Shown here: piece by piece, positions 43,150 to 52,575 of the stretch
How positions within the stretch are numbered: position 1 is the stretch's first letter
How the letters are laid out: the number at the start of each line of letters is the position of its first letter
NCBI RefSeq assembly: GCF_900110105.1
Contig: NZ_FOCL01000007.1
Span: 124,001-188,000 of the forward strand
DNA: 64,000 nucleotides
Source: Mucilaginibacter gossypiicola
GTDB lineage: Bacteria; Bacteroidota; Bacteroidia; Sphingobacteriales; Sphingobacteriaceae
Direction: 5' to 3'
Program-made: the position numbers and the translations under genes
The notes under the pieces: model-generated
What the model was told of the DNA's origin: nothing
What the model saw: the letters and a program-made list of their open reading frames with translations, nothing else
The model's database searches: none

Positions 43150-43161
43150 GCAATCGATTGC
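43150..43161. promoter_or_regulatory. LacI-type operator 3
   Basis: Perfect 12-bp palindrome GCAATCGATTGC, 132 bp before the SusC start; it probably lies at the SusC promoter. Confidence 0.85.
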
Positions 43162-43292
43162 GTAAAAATTTCGAATATAAAAAAGTAGAATGATCAATTG
43201 ATAAACAAAGGCGGAAGTCAGCCAGTCAAGGACCGGGGATTTTCAGGAAGGACTTATTAAAACCTACACTTCTAACCATTATAAAATGAATT

Positions 43293-46200
43293 ATGCGAGT
43301 AAAAATTTACACAAAACATGAATGGGGTGCTGACCTGCCCCTTTTTAAAAAGACGGCTGCAATTTTCTTGATAGTCCTGTTAAGTTTTTTTTCTTTTAAC
43401 CTGTATGCCCAAAACAAACCTGTTAAAGGGCGGGTGATAGATGAACGGGGACAGGGAATTGCCGGGGCCACCGTACGCGTTAAAGGCGTAAAAAGCGGCA
43501 CAATTACAGATGCCGACGGCGGCTTCCAGATTTCATCGTTGGGAAGCGCCATACTGCAGATATCTTCTGTAGGCTATGTTGCACAGGATTTGCCGGTAAA
43601 TAACCGGACAAATGTTACAGTAACCTTGGTATTGGAGCCTAAAAGCCTGAGCGATGTTATTGTTGTGGGATATGGCAGCCAACGAAAAGAGGCCGTTACC
43701 GGTTCGGTAGCTTCCATCAGCGGAGCAAAACTTAACGAAGTGCCATCGGCAAATATTGCGCAGGCTTTACAGGGGCGTGTAGCGGGCGTTGAACTGGCAC
43801 AAACATCAACAAAACCGGGTGCAACCATGCAAATCCGTATTCGTGGTACACGTTCTATCAATGCTTCTAATGATCCCTTGATCGTGCTGGACGGAATCCC
43901 TTTTGGCGGAACAATTGCCGATATCAGTCCCGATGATATCAAAAGTGTTGACATCCTCAAGGACGCGTCGGCTACGGCAATTTATGGCTCACGTGGTGCC
44001 AATGGTGTTATTTTGATCACTACCAAAAAAGGCAACACTGGCCAGGAGCCCCAGGTGGCTTACTCTGGTTACTATGGTGCTAAGGATGTAATGAAGTATC
44101 CGATGATGCAGTCGGGCAAATATCTTGCACTGAGAAAAAGGGCCGGGTTGAACAAAAACCCGGGCGCAGATGAGGATACTACAGGCAACACCAACACCGA
44201 TTGGCAACACCTGTTTTACAGACCAGCCGCGGTAACCAATCATGACGTAAGTGTTACCGGCGGTACCAATAAAGGAAGCTATAAATTTGGTGTGGGTTAT
44301 TATCGCGATGAAGCCCCGGTGCCGCTTTCACAATATAACCGTATCTCATTACGCGGATCTCTTGATCAGGGGATAGGTAAACTGTTCAGGGTTGGGTTTA
44401 CTACTAACAACAGCTATAGCATCACCGATGGCTCCAGCATTGGTATGTACGGTGTGTTAAGCATGTCGCCGTTGGCAAATCCTTTCAATGCCGATGGAAG
44501 TACCAAAAGGGTGGTTACCATGCCGCAGGATATTCAGTGGGTGCAAACCAGGAAAACGATGGATGCACTTGGCGATCAGTACGCAAACCGGACAAAAGAA
44601 TTTGCTTCTTATAACTCCCTTTACGGAGAAATGAAAATTCCGGGAGTTGAGGGTTTAAAATATCGTTTGAACTTGGGCGGTAACATCCGTACCAGCTTTA
44701 ACGGCAGTTATACAGGTGTTGGTGTTTTTAGTTCCGATCCGGCAAATCCTAATGTTGCATCTACTACTAACTCCCTTACTACCCAATGGACAGTTGAAAA
44801 CTTGTTATTTTACGATAAAACCTTTGCGCAGAAACATACCATCAATGTAACTGCATTATATTCTTCTGAGCAGGTAAATTACAACAATCAGTCTATCAGC
44901 AGAAGGAACCTGGCCGGCGATACTTTTCAGTATTATAACCTGGGCCAAACCTCAACCGGTAGTAATGATGATATTACCATTGACCCTAATAACCAGGCTT
45001 ACACCCAAAGCGGCCTGATGTCATACATGGGGCGTATCATGTACTCATATGATGATCGTTATATGCTCAGCGCTACTTTCAGGAGCGATGCCTCGTCAAG
45101 ATTGGCCGCAGGTCACAAATGGCATAGTTATCCTGCAATTTCAGCAGGCTGGAATATCTCAAGGGAATCTTTCATGAAAGATGTTAACTGGGTTACTTCA
45201 TTGAAATTGCGTGCCGGTTATGGTCAAACTTCCAACCAGTCTGTAGCGCCTTACGCTACGCTTGGCCAGTTGAGTGTACGGCCATATAACTTTGGAACCA
45301 CCAACGCCAATGGTTATTATGTAACGGTATTGCCTAACCCGCAACTGGGCTGGGAATATTCAAAAACTAAAAACCTTGGTTTGGACTTCTCTTTGTTCAA
45401 CAGCCGTCTTTCCGGTACCGTTGAAGGTTACGTTACCAATACAAACAATCTGTTGTTAAGTGTGGGCTTACCTTCAACATCGGGTGTAAGCAGCTATACC
45501 GGCAACGTAGGTTCAACACAAAACAAAGGTTTTGAGATCTCGCTTAACGGCACTATCATCAGTAACAACAATGGCTGGAGCTGGGATTTAGGAGTAAACC
45601 TTTACCGCAACGTTAATAAAGTTGTGAGCCTGGCATCAGGCCAAACCAGGGACGAAAGCAACTGGCTTTTTGTAGGCCATCCTTTAAACGTCATATTCGA
45701 TTATAAAAAAGTAGGCATTTGGCAGGCTAATGAAGCTACCGCTGTTAAGCAATACGAAGGTAGCGGCGGACAGGCGGGAATGATCAAAGTATTGTATACC
45801 GGCGGTTACAATGCCGACGGGTCACCGAGCCGTATCATCGGATCTGACGACAGGCAGATCATGGATGCTGATCCTAAATTCCAGGGGGGCTTCAATTCAA
45901 GGGTTGCTTATAAGGCCATTGACCTTACCATAGTAGGCGCATTTGTAAGCGGCGGTATCCTGAACAGTACCCTGTATGGATCAAACGGTTATCTTAACCT
46001 TGAAGACGGAAGGCGCGGACAGATTGATATTAATTACTGGACACCTGATAACCCTGGCGCACAGTTCCCTGATCCTAACGGCCCTAAAAACAGTAACAAT
46101 CCAAAGTACGGATCAACGCTGGGCTATTTTGATGGATCGTACCTGAAAATTCGGGCCATTACGTTGGGCTATAATTTTTCAGGAAAATGGATGAACCATA

Positions 46201-46424
46201 TTGGCATGAAGCGATTGAGGGTTTATGCAACTGCTCAAAATCCGTTTGTATTCTTCTCTCCTTATTACAAGCAATCAGGTATGGATCCTGAGCCAAATTC
46301 ATTTGCCAATGACGGTGCAAACATGGCCGTGGCTTACGGATCTGGACAAAGAAGATTGTTAACTGTAGGGTATAATACGCCTAATACACGTAATTATCTG
46401 GTGGGTCTTAATGTATCATTTTAA
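43293..46424 (+). CDS. SusC/RagA-type TonB-dependent receptor of the GH115 locus
   Basis: A 1043-residue outer-membrane receptor. The N-terminus has about 18 residues before the signal core (AAIFLIVLLSFFSFNLYA|Q). Then come a carboxypeptidase-like regulatory domain (about 42-115, VKGRVIDERGQGIAGATVRV), the plug with VIVVGYGSQRKEAVTGSV and IYGSRGANGVILITTKKG, and a 22-strand barrel ending NYLVGLNVSF. It has no STN domain, so it is not a sigma-relay sensor; control is by the LacI regulator instead. With the SusD 11 bp downstream it should import oligosaccharides released from the target glycan. Confidence 0.95.
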   Translation: MRVKIYTKHEWGADLPLFKKTAAIFLIVLLSFFSFNLYAQNKPVKGRVIDERGQGIAGATVRVKGVKSGTITDADGGFQISSLGSAILQISSVGYVAQDLPVNNRTNVTVTLVLEPKSLSDVIVVGYGSQRKEAVTGSVASISGAKLNEVPSANIAQALQGRVAGVELAQTSTKPGATMQIRIRGTRSINASNDPLIVLDGIPFGGTIADISPDDIKSVDILKDASATAIYGSRGANGVILITTKKGNTGQEPQVAYSGYYGAKDVMKYPMMQSGKYLALRKRAGLNKNPGADEDTTGNTNTDWQHLFYRPAAVTNHDVSVTGGTNKGSYKFGVGYYRDEAPVPLSQYNRISLRGSLDQGIGKLFRVGFTTNNSYSITDGSSIGMYGVLSMSPLANPFNADGSTKRVVTMPQDIQWVQTRKTMDALGDQYANRTKEFASYNSLYGEMKIPGVEGLKYRLNLGGNIRTSFNGSYTGVGVFSSDPANPNVASTTNSLTTQWTVENLLFYDKTFAQKHTINVTALYSSEQVNYNNQSISRRNLAGDTFQYYNLGQTSTGSNDDITIDPNNQAYTQSGLMSYMGRIMYSYDDRYMLSATFRSDASSRLAAGHKWHSYPAISAGWNISRESFMKDVNWVTSLKLRAGYGQTSNQSVAPYATLGQLSVRPYNFGTTNANGYYVTVLPNPQLGWEYSKTKNLGLDFSLFNSRLSGTVEGYVTNTNNLLLSVGLPSTSGVSSYTGNVGSTQNKGFEISLNGTIISNNNGWSWDLGVNLYRNVNKVVSLASGQTRDESNWLFVGHPLNVIFDYKKVGIWQANEATAVKQYEGSGGQAGMIKVLYTGGYNADGSPSRIIGSDDRQIMDADPKFQGGFNSRVAYKAIDLTIVGAFVSGGILNSTLYGSNGYLNLEDGRRGQIDINYWTPDNPGAQFPDPNGPKNSNNPKYGSTLGYFDGSYLKIRAITLGYNFSGKWMNHIGMKRLRVYATAQNPFVFFSPYYKQSGMDPEPNSFANDGANMAVAYGSGQRRLLTVGYNTPNTRNYLVGLNVSF

Positions 46425-46435
46425 AATATGCAACA

Positions 46436-48430
46436 ATGAATCGAGTATACAACAATATATTAAGGTTATCTGTCCTGACTATGTTTACCATGACAGGTTG
46501 TAAAAAAATCCTGGATGAAAAGCCACGTGCAATTTTCACGCCCGATTATTTCAAGACACAGGCCGGTGTAGTAGGTGGTATCACCTCGTGCTACGGGCAT
46601 ATGCGTTACATGTATGGTAATGGTTATTTTCTCAACTCAAATGAGATTAGTACAGATGAAGCAACCTGGGGCCAAAACTCCGATGGTAACGTAAAAAACC
46701 TCGACTTTTCAGGAGTAGGAACCATTGATCCAGCATCGAGCAATACAGGTATTTTATGGGGCGCTGCATTCCCTAACATCAATACTGCCAGCGGTGTAAT
46801 TGAAAATGGCGCGGCGGTTGGTGTTTCGGATGCGCTGATTGCAGAAGCCAGGTTTTTCCGCGCTTTTGATTATTTTCTGCTGGTTCAAACCTTTGGCGGC
46901 GTACCGCTTGACCTTGGGGCCGGCGAACTGAAATTCAATACCTCTACGGTGCGGACATCTAAACGCAATACCGTACCAGAGGTTTATACCAAAGCGGTAT
47001 TCCCGGATTTGCTGACAGCTATCGATAAATTACCAACCTCGGGCCGTGTTGTGGGCGGCGTTACCCAAACTGTAGCACGCCTGTTTTTGGCTAAGGCATA
47101 TTTAACTTATGGTTGGTGGTTACAAAACCCTAATGGCATCCCTACTTATCCTGATGCGCAGCGTACAGATCCGGCCGGCCACAATGCTGCATGGTATTTC
47201 CAGGCCGCCTATGATATAGCAACAGCAGCAATTCAAACACCAGGCCCGTTTGGCTTACAGCCTACGTTTTATGACGTTAGCCTGGCAACCAATGATCGCA
47301 ATAACGAAACGCTTTTATATGCCGATCATACACAGTCGAGCAGTATTTATAATGGCGGCGATCTTAGCTACAGCGGTGGAGGTTTCAGCACCGATAGTTT
47401 TGCTGCCTGGTTTGAGCAATGGAACTATACCAATATAAAAAGCAGTACATCCGCAACGGCATGGGCTGCTGTAAGTTCGGTGCAGCGCGCCGCGGTGCAG
47501 TCGCTTGGTCGCCCGTGGACAATGCTTGCCCCGCCTCAGGCAATATTTAAAAATACCTTTGCCGATAAAACCAATGATTCGCGTTACGACGGCACATTTG
47601 TGACCAGGTACCGTACAAATTTTGTGGAAGCAGCTGTTAAGGTTAATGGTGCTACTCCGGCTTTCCTTTACAATGCCAACTTCCTGCCCGTAGCAGAGAA
47701 TGATCCTGTACTGAGCTTTTTAAATTCAGATGTAGGAGGCGTAGATTACTCAAATGCTAAATTCAACAGTACTGTGGGCGCCGGAGTTTTACCCGGAAGG
47801 GCTGATTATGTAATAGAGCCGAGTGCTTTCAGCAGGATCTGTTACCCTGGTACCTGGAAACTGGGCCCGTACCGTACAGATAACAACGGAGGCCTTGGAT
47901 CGCCAAATGGAAGTCTTACCCGTCCTTTTCCTGTAGCAAAATTCTCTGAATTGTTTTTTATTGCTGCAGAAGCAGCTGTTAAGGGGGCTGCAACCAAGGC
48001 CGTTAGCGGAACTTATGCAAACGATGGTACCGCAAGAGGCTTGATCAACGTTATCCGTGCCCGTGCCGGCAAGTGGCGCTTTGATAATGGTAATAACGTA
48101 ACCAAAATTGAAGACAACAGCGCGGCAATGATCGCAGCTACTCCGGGAACTATCGATATTAATTATATTTTAGCAGAAAGAGCACGTGAGTATTTTGGAG
48201 AAGGCTATCGTTGGTTTGATTTGGTGCGCACCCAAAAATGGACTGAATTAAGCAGCAGTTTCCAGATTGCAGGCGCTACAAATCCTAACGATTGGAAAGA
48301 TCATACTGTTTCAACCGTTAGCCGCACTATAACACCGGCTTATTACCTGCGTCCGATTCCACAATCGCAACTGGACGGAATGGATATGAGTGCTGCGGAT
48401 AAAAAAGCATACCAAAACCCCGGATATTAA
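46436..48430 (+). CDS. SusD/RagB-type surface lipoprotein of the GH115 locus
   Basis: A 664-residue SusD-family lipoprotein (lipobox MTGC, Cys22), longer than the usual 500-600 residues. TPR-like segments include LIAEARFFRAFDYFLLVQTFGGVPLDL; the late part has FPVAKFSELFFIAAEAAVKG and AERAREYFGEGYRWFDLVRTQKW. It ends KKAYQNPGY, the common SusD end. It is the lid of the SusC encoded 11 bp upstream and sets substrate choice. A terminator follows, so the GH2 gene may have its own promoter. Confidence 0.94.
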   Translation: MNRVYNNILRLSVLTMFTMTGCKKILDEKPRAIFTPDYFKTQAGVVGGITSCYGHMRYMYGNGYFLNSNEISTDEATWGQNSDGNVKNLDFSGVGTIDPASSNTGILWGAAFPNINTASGVIENGAAVGVSDALIAEARFFRAFDYFLLVQTFGGVPLDLGAGELKFNTSTVRTSKRNTVPEVYTKAVFPDLLTAIDKLPTSGRVVGGVTQTVARLFLAKAYLTYGWWLQNPNGIPTYPDAQRTDPAGHNAAWYFQAAYDIATAAIQTPGPFGLQPTFYDVSLATNDRNNETLLYADHTQSSSIYNGGDLSYSGGGFSTDSFAAWFEQWNYTNIKSSTSATAWAAVSSVQRAAVQSLGRPWTMLAPPQAIFKNTFADKTNDSRYDGTFVTRYRTNFVEAAVKVNGATPAFLYNANFLPVAENDPVLSFLNSDVGGVDYSNAKFNSTVGAGVLPGRADYVIEPSAFSRICYPGTWKLGPYRTDNNGGLGSPNGSLTRPFPVAKFSELFFIAAEAAVKGAATKAVSGTYANDGTARGLINVIRARAGKWRFDNGNNVTKIEDNSAAMIAATPGTIDINYILAERAREYFGEGYRWFDLVRTQKWTELSSSFQIAGATNPNDWKDHTVSTVSRTITPAYYLRPIPQSQLDGMDMSAADKKAYQNPGY

Positions 48431-48460
48431 TCGGGGGAATACCTTTCATCATCAACAAAT

Positions 48461-48492
48461 AATCAGGGAGAGGAGATCTTTTCTCCCTGATT
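48461..48492 (+). terminator. Terminator after the SusD gene
   Basis: AATCAGGGAGA (48461-48471) pairs with TCTCCCTGATT (48482-48492), followed by TATTTATA. It lies 30 bp after the SusD stop. Confidence 0.8.
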
Positions 48493-48590
48493 TATTTATA
48501 ATTGAGTAATCTTCTCTGCCCGGTTTTTATATGAAATTTAAACAGCCCGTTGCTCCTGCACAATTAAGTTTTTTAAAAGAAATCCTTTAT

Positions 48591-51320
48591 ATGGCAAAGT
48601 TAAAGCGCTTGCCGCTTGTTTCGTTTTTAGCGATTTTGATATCGATCCCTGCTATCGCTCAGCAAAAAAAAGAAAAGCTGACAGAAGGGAGGGAACGGAT
48701 CAATATCAACAAAGGCTGGATGTTTTACCGGTATGATGATAAAGGCGATAACCTGATATATGATGAACGCCCGGCCGTTTATAACAAACATGACGACATA
48801 GTTGCCGACAGTCGCCCGGCACAGGCCAATTTTGAAGGCACATCCGAAAAGGTGTTAAAAAAATGGATCCTGCCTACCGCCAACGATTTTATTGCAGATG
48901 CATCAAAACACTACCTCAGGCCTGCGGGAAATCCCGGTGAAAATTTTCCATTTGTACAGGAAGGCTTTAACGACAGGCAGTGGCAACATATAGATCTTCC
49001 GCATGACTGGGCCGCAAAGGGGCCTTTTAATACAGACACCAATGCCGTTGTAGGCGGAGGCATGGGCCGGTTGCCTGTTCAGGGTATTGCCTGGTACAGG
49101 AAAAAGATCACTATCCCGGCTACCGACAGATCCAAATCTATCTACCTTGATATAGATGGCGCCATGTCATACGCCATGGTATGGTTAAACGGCAAGCTGG
49201 TTGGTGGCTGGCCCTACGGTTACAATTCTTTCAGGCTGGATTTAACACCCTATGTCAAATTTGGTGGCGCTAATCAGATTGCTATCAGGTTGGATAACCC
49301 GCCCAATTCGTCAAGATGGTATCCCGGGAGTGGCCTGTACCGGAACGTTTGGCTTACTAAAACAAACGCTGTGCAGGTAGCACAATGGGGCACAACAGTC
49401 CAAACCTCTAATGTGTCCGAATCAGCGGCAACTGTGGCATTGAAAGTTAATGTAGAAAACAAGGGAAATAAAGATCAGCAGGTAAAAGTGGTTACTGGTA
49501 TTTACAATACCGATAATGCACCCGGAATAGAAAAGCTGGTAGTTAATTTTCCGGTATCAGTGATCCATATTAGCAATCACGCAAAGCAATCTGTAACAAA
49601 TCAGGTAGTGCTTAGCCATCCGGCACTTTGGGGGCCGTTGCCGCAGCAAACGCCTAACCTGTATACTGCCGTAACACGGCTGTATGTAGGCTCACAGTTG
49701 GTTGATACTTACAGAACGTCTTTTGGGATACGCGATATTAAATTTGATCCCGTTAAAGGAGTAATAGTTAATGGCCGGCAAATCAGGATTCAGGGTGTTA
49801 ACCAACATAATGACCTTGGTGCGCTTGGTGTTGCTTTCAACGCCAGGGCAACCGAGCGGCAACTCGAATTGTTAAGGGAATTGGGGTGTAACGCCATCCG
49901 CTTAGCACACAATCCGCCGGCACCTGAGCTGCTTGAAATGACCGATAAAATGGGATTCCTCGTTATCGATGAAGTATTTGATTGCTGGAACCAGGGGAAA
50001 ACGCCGTTGGATTTTCACCTTATTTTCCCCGAATGGTATGAAGCAGATATCCGCTCGTTTATCCGCAGGGATAAAAATCATCCATCAATTATTGCCTGGA
50101 GTTTCGGCAACGAAGTAGGGGAGCAATATACCGGTGATGCCGGGGCCGATGTAGCAAAGAAACTGGCCGGTATTGTTAAGGACGAAGATTCGACAAGGCC
50201 GACAGCTGCATCCATGAACTATGCACGGCCCAATATGCCCTTCCCCGAATCAACCGACCTTATCTCCCTCAATTACCAGGGTGAAGGTATCAGGGATGCA
50301 CCTGCTTATGCAGGGTTAAAAGGTATCAGGACAAGTCCATTATATCCGGCATTTCACAGCAAATTTCCCCAAAAAATGATTGTAAGCAGTGAAACAGCAT
50401 CTACCCTGAGTACACGAGGTTCCTATATTTACCCGGTTACCAAAGAGATCAGCGCTCCTGTAAATGATACTTCGGGTGGCGACCCTCATCACAGGTACGT
50501 TAGTGCTTATGAACTTTATACTGCCCAGTTCGGTGCTTCGCCGGATAAAGTTTTTATGTCGCAGGATAAACATCCCTTTGTTGCAGGTGAGTTTGTATGG
50601 TCGGGCTGGGACTATATAGGGGAGCCGACACCATATTACAGTTCCCGGAGTTCCTATTCAGGTATTATTGATCTTGCAGGGTTCAAAAAGGACAGGTTTT
50701 ACCTGTACCAGTCACGCTGGCGTCCGGATCTTCCATTCGCTCACATACTGCCTCACTGGACCTGGCCCGGAAGAGAGGGGGAAATTACACCTGTGCATGT
50801 TTTTTCTTCGGCTGATGAGGCAGAACTGTTCCTGAATGGCCAATCACAGGGGCGTATAAGAAGAGGCGCGTTTGAATACCGGTTTAGGTGGGATAGCGTT
50901 AAATATCAACCCGGACAACTTAAAGTAATAACTTATAAAAACGGACAATTGTGGGCTACCGAAACAATCAAAACCGCAGGTGCAGCATCAAAGTTAGCGC
51001 TAATGGCAGACCGTAAGGCAATCAAGGCGGACGGTTATGATCTTTCTTTTGTAACGGTAAAGGTACTGGATGAAGCAGGTGATTTGGTTCCCGAAGCAAA
51101 TAATGATATTCAATTCTCAATCACAGGGCCAGGAGAAATTGTTGCGACCGATAATGGGGATCCATCAGATTTGGTAGCATTTCCGTCAAAGCGTAGAAAA
51201 GCGTTTAGCGGTATGGCGTTGGTTATTATAAAATCAAAAAGCGGGCAACCGGGAAAGTTGATAATTAAGGCAGAGTCAACTGGTCTGAAACCCGAAAGCG
51301 TGACTGTGATGACTAAATAA
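48591..51320 (+). CDS. GH2 family glycoside hydrolase (beta-galactosidase-like)
   Basis: A 909-residue exported enzyme. The start is set at ATG 48591, which gives a clean signal peptide (LPLVSFLAILISIPAIA|QQ); an in-frame ATG at 48531 would add 20 unlikely residues. Order: sugar-binding jelly roll (about 95-250), immunoglobulin-like GH2 domain (about 255-365), TIM barrel (about 370-690) and C-terminal beta domains (DUF4982-like and Ig-like). The acid/base is Glu508 in SFGNEVGE and the nucleophile probably Glu601 in VSSETAS. The long N-terminal insertion (about 30-90) is seen in many Bacteroidota relatives. It may be a beta-galactosidase or beta-glucuronidase, and it joins GH115 in trimming an acidic glycan. 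Confidence 0.9.
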   Translation: MAKLKRLPLVSFLAILISIPAIAQQKKEKLTEGRERININKGWMFYRYDDKGDNLIYDERPAVYNKHDDIVADSRPAQANFEGTSEKVLKKWILPTANDFIADASKHYLRPAGNPGENFPFVQEGFNDRQWQHIDLPHDWAAKGPFNTDTNAVVGGGMGRLPVQGIAWYRKKITIPATDRSKSIYLDIDGAMSYAMVWLNGKLVGGWPYGYNSFRLDLTPYVKFGGANQIAIRLDNPPNSSRWYPGSGLYRNVWLTKTNAVQVAQWGTTVQTSNVSESAATVALKVNVENKGNKDQQVKVVTGIYNTDNAPGIEKLVVNFPVSVIHISNHAKQSVTNQVVLSHPALWGPLPQQTPNLYTAVTRLYVGSQLVDTYRTSFGIRDIKFDPVKGVIVNGRQIRIQGVNQHNDLGALGVAFNARATERQLELLRELGCNAIRLAHNPPAPELLEMTDKMGFLVIDEVFDCWNQGKTPLDFHLIFPEWYEADIRSFIRRDKNHPSIIAWSFGNEVGEQYTGDAGADVAKKLAGIVKDEDSTRPTAASMNYARPNMPFPESTDLISLNYQGEGIRDAPAYAGLKGIRTSPLYPAFHSKFPQKMIVSSETASTLSTRGSYIYPVTKEISAPVNDTSGGDPHHRYVSAYELYTAQFGASPDKVFMSQDKHPFVAGEFVWSGWDYIGEPTPYYSSRSSYSGIIDLAGFKKDRFYLYQSRWRPDLPFAHILPHWTWPGREGEITPVHVFSSADEAELFLNGQSQGRIRRGAFEYRFRWDSVKYQPGQLKVITYKNGQLWATETIKTAGAASKLALMADRKAIKADGYDLSFVTVKVLDEAGDLVPEANNDIQFSITGPGEIVATDNGDPSDLVAFPSKRRKAFSGMALVIIKSKSGQPGKLIIKAESTGLKPESVTVMTK

Positions 51321-51346
51321 ATTCGGGTAGTTGATTCATGTTGTGT

Positions 51347-51763
51347 TTAATTCGAGCGTTTCCATAATGGTGATTTAAAGTAAGCATATATGGTTGATAA
51401 CCCTGCCAGTAACGAAAATGCTGCGGCAAAGGGAAAGAAATAGGTCAGTTCGGTAATACCCATAAAAAGCAGGAACAAACCAACAGGCAGGATGAACCTG
51501 CGATTGGGTTCGGCCGAAAGAAGCCAAAGCAGTACGGTGAGCAACAGCAATACCCCAATCATGATGAAACCGTAACCATCAAAGAAAAGCCCAAGACTAA
51601 CGGAGCTGCCCATAAAGGGGAAATGGTTATTGTTCATTCCGTCAACCACGCGCTGTATGGTGGCATTTGGCGCTTGTTTCCAGGTCAACGCACCTATGGT
51701 GTGACCCAAAGTGTGCAGCAGCATTAAAATGCCGGCAACGCGTAAGGCAATTTTAGGCTTCAT
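51347..51763 (-). CDS. Small integral membrane protein
   Basis: A 138-residue protein with four predicted membrane helices (about 7-27, 55-80, 90-108 and 112-131) and no recognised catalytic motif. The first helix carries LLHTLGHTIGALTW. It is the last gene of a three-gene leftward operon with an ArsR regulator and an SRPBCC protein; its ATG overlaps the SRPBCC gene by 11 bp. Membrane proteins of this kind, with a His pair in the first helix, are often found with ArsR/SRPBCC genes, but their role is not known. Confidence 0.75.
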   Translation of the reverse strand: MKPKIALRVAGILMLLHTLGHTIGALTWKQAPNATIQRVVDGMNNNHFPFMGSSVSLGLFFDGYGFIMIGVLLLLTVLLWLLSAEPNRRFILPVGLFLLFMGITELTYFFPFAAAFSLLAGLSTIYAYFKSPLWKRSN

Positions 51764-52208
51764 ATTCGACAGTGTTTTTATAAAGGTTCAGTATCATTCC
51801 CCATCCTTCATCCATGCTTTCTATAGCTTTACCACCCTCTCCCAAACGGTGGAGGTCTTTGTGTTCCATCAGCACGCGGGTAGTTTTAGGGCCTTCAGCA
51901 ATAAACTGAACTTCGACCTCTGTTGTGACGCCCGGATCATATTGAAAGTTGGCATTAATTTGCCAGTTGAGTACCAACAGCTCATAAGGGTTCCAGCTTA
52001 GTACCGTGCCAACATTTACTTCGCTGCCATCCTCATGTTTGCTGTACCAGCGCCCGCCTTGTCCCTGCTCCAGCACCATTGCTATCATGGCGCATTTTCC
52101 CACGTGATGGGTTTTAGGCCACCACAAATCCATTTTTTGAGTGAAAGCCTTAAAGCAGCTTTCCTGGGCCGCGGCAACCAATAGTTCTTTTTTAATATTG
52201 GGTATCAT
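51753..52208 (-). CDS. SRPBCC (AHSA1-like) ligand-binding domain protein
   Basis: A 151-residue START/Bet v1-like (SRPBCC) protein of the AHSA1 group. It opens IKKELLVAAAQESCFKAFTQKMDLWWPKTHHVG and contains GQGGRWYSKHEDGSEVNVGTVL and FIAEGPKTTRVLMEHKDL, the usual pattern of strands lining a hydrophobic cavity. It should bind a small hydrophobic molecule; no catalytic activity can be assigned. It starts 1 bp after the ArsR stop and overlaps the membrane-protein gene, so the three are tightly coupled. Confidence 0.88.
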   Translation of the reverse strand: MIPNIKKELLVAAAQESCFKAFTQKMDLWWPKTHHVGKCAMIAMVLEQGQGGRWYSKHEDGSEVNVGTVLSWNPYELLVLNWQINANFQYDPGVTTEVEVQFIAEGPKTTRVLMEHKDLHRLGEGGKAIESMDEGWGMILNLYKNTVEYEA

Positions 52209-52209
52209 A

Positions 52210-52533
52210 TTAGTTTAGGTGTTCGTTTTCTTTTTCGGTTTTTTCGGCCAGTGCTTTGAAATTCGCCAAAGCATCGTCCCAGAACTTATCCAGATAATTT
52301 CTCATAGCAATGATCCCTTCACGATTAAGTTCATAAATATTGTTATTGCCAACCGTTTTCAGGCTGATCAGCTTTGCTTCTTTCAGTACTTTCAGGTGCT
52401 GTGATACCGCCGGGCGGCTCACACTCATCCCTTCAGCAATATGTACCACTGATAAAGGGCCCTGTTGTAACTTTTCAAAAATCGACCTGCGGGTCGGATC
52501 GCCTAATGCATTAAAAGCCAGATTGCTGTTCAT
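52210..52533 (-). CDS. ArsR-family transcriptional repressor
   Basis: A 107-residue winged-helix regulator: LGDPTRRSIFEKLQQGPLSV, HIAEGMSVSRPAVSQHLKVLKEAKLI and the wing LKTVGNNNIYELNREG. It lacks the metal-binding CxC motif, so it is of the non-metal type usually paired with SRPBCC proteins. It heads a three-gene operon. Two tandem palindromes (52543-52575) just before its ATG are clear candidates for its own operators, so it probably represses itself and is relieved by a ligand of the SRPBCC protein or of its own. Confidence 0.92.
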   Translation of the reverse strand: MNSNLAFNALGDPTRRSIFEKLQQGPLSVVHIAEGMSVSRPAVSQHLKVLKEAKLISLKTVGNNNIYELNREGIIAMRNYLDKFWDDALANFKALAEKTEKENEHLN

Positions 52534-52542
52534 AATTAAATA

Positions 52543-52575
52543 GTAAGTATTTGCTTACCGTAAGTATAAACTTAC
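52543..52575. promoter_or_regulatory. Tandem palindromic operators of the ArsR regulator
   Basis: GTAAGTATTTGCTTAC (52543-52558) and GTAAGTATAAACTTAC (52560-52575) are two 16-bp inverted repeats with half-site GTAAG, 17 bp apart, starting 10 bp upstream of the ArsR ATG. This is typical of ArsR autorepression. Confidence 0.8.

Larger units (their letters stand above)
42703..43292. other. Divergent control region (590 bp) of the polysaccharide locus
   Basis: AT-rich region between the GH115 and SusC genes. It holds three LacI-type operators, centred near 42887, 43029 and 43155, about 142 and 126 bp apart, which would allow DNA looping. No gene is seen. Confidence 0.8.

Noticed and set aside
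48531..48590. ATG 20 codons upstream for the GH2 gene
   Set aside because: The extension would block a normal signal peptide that starts at 48591.
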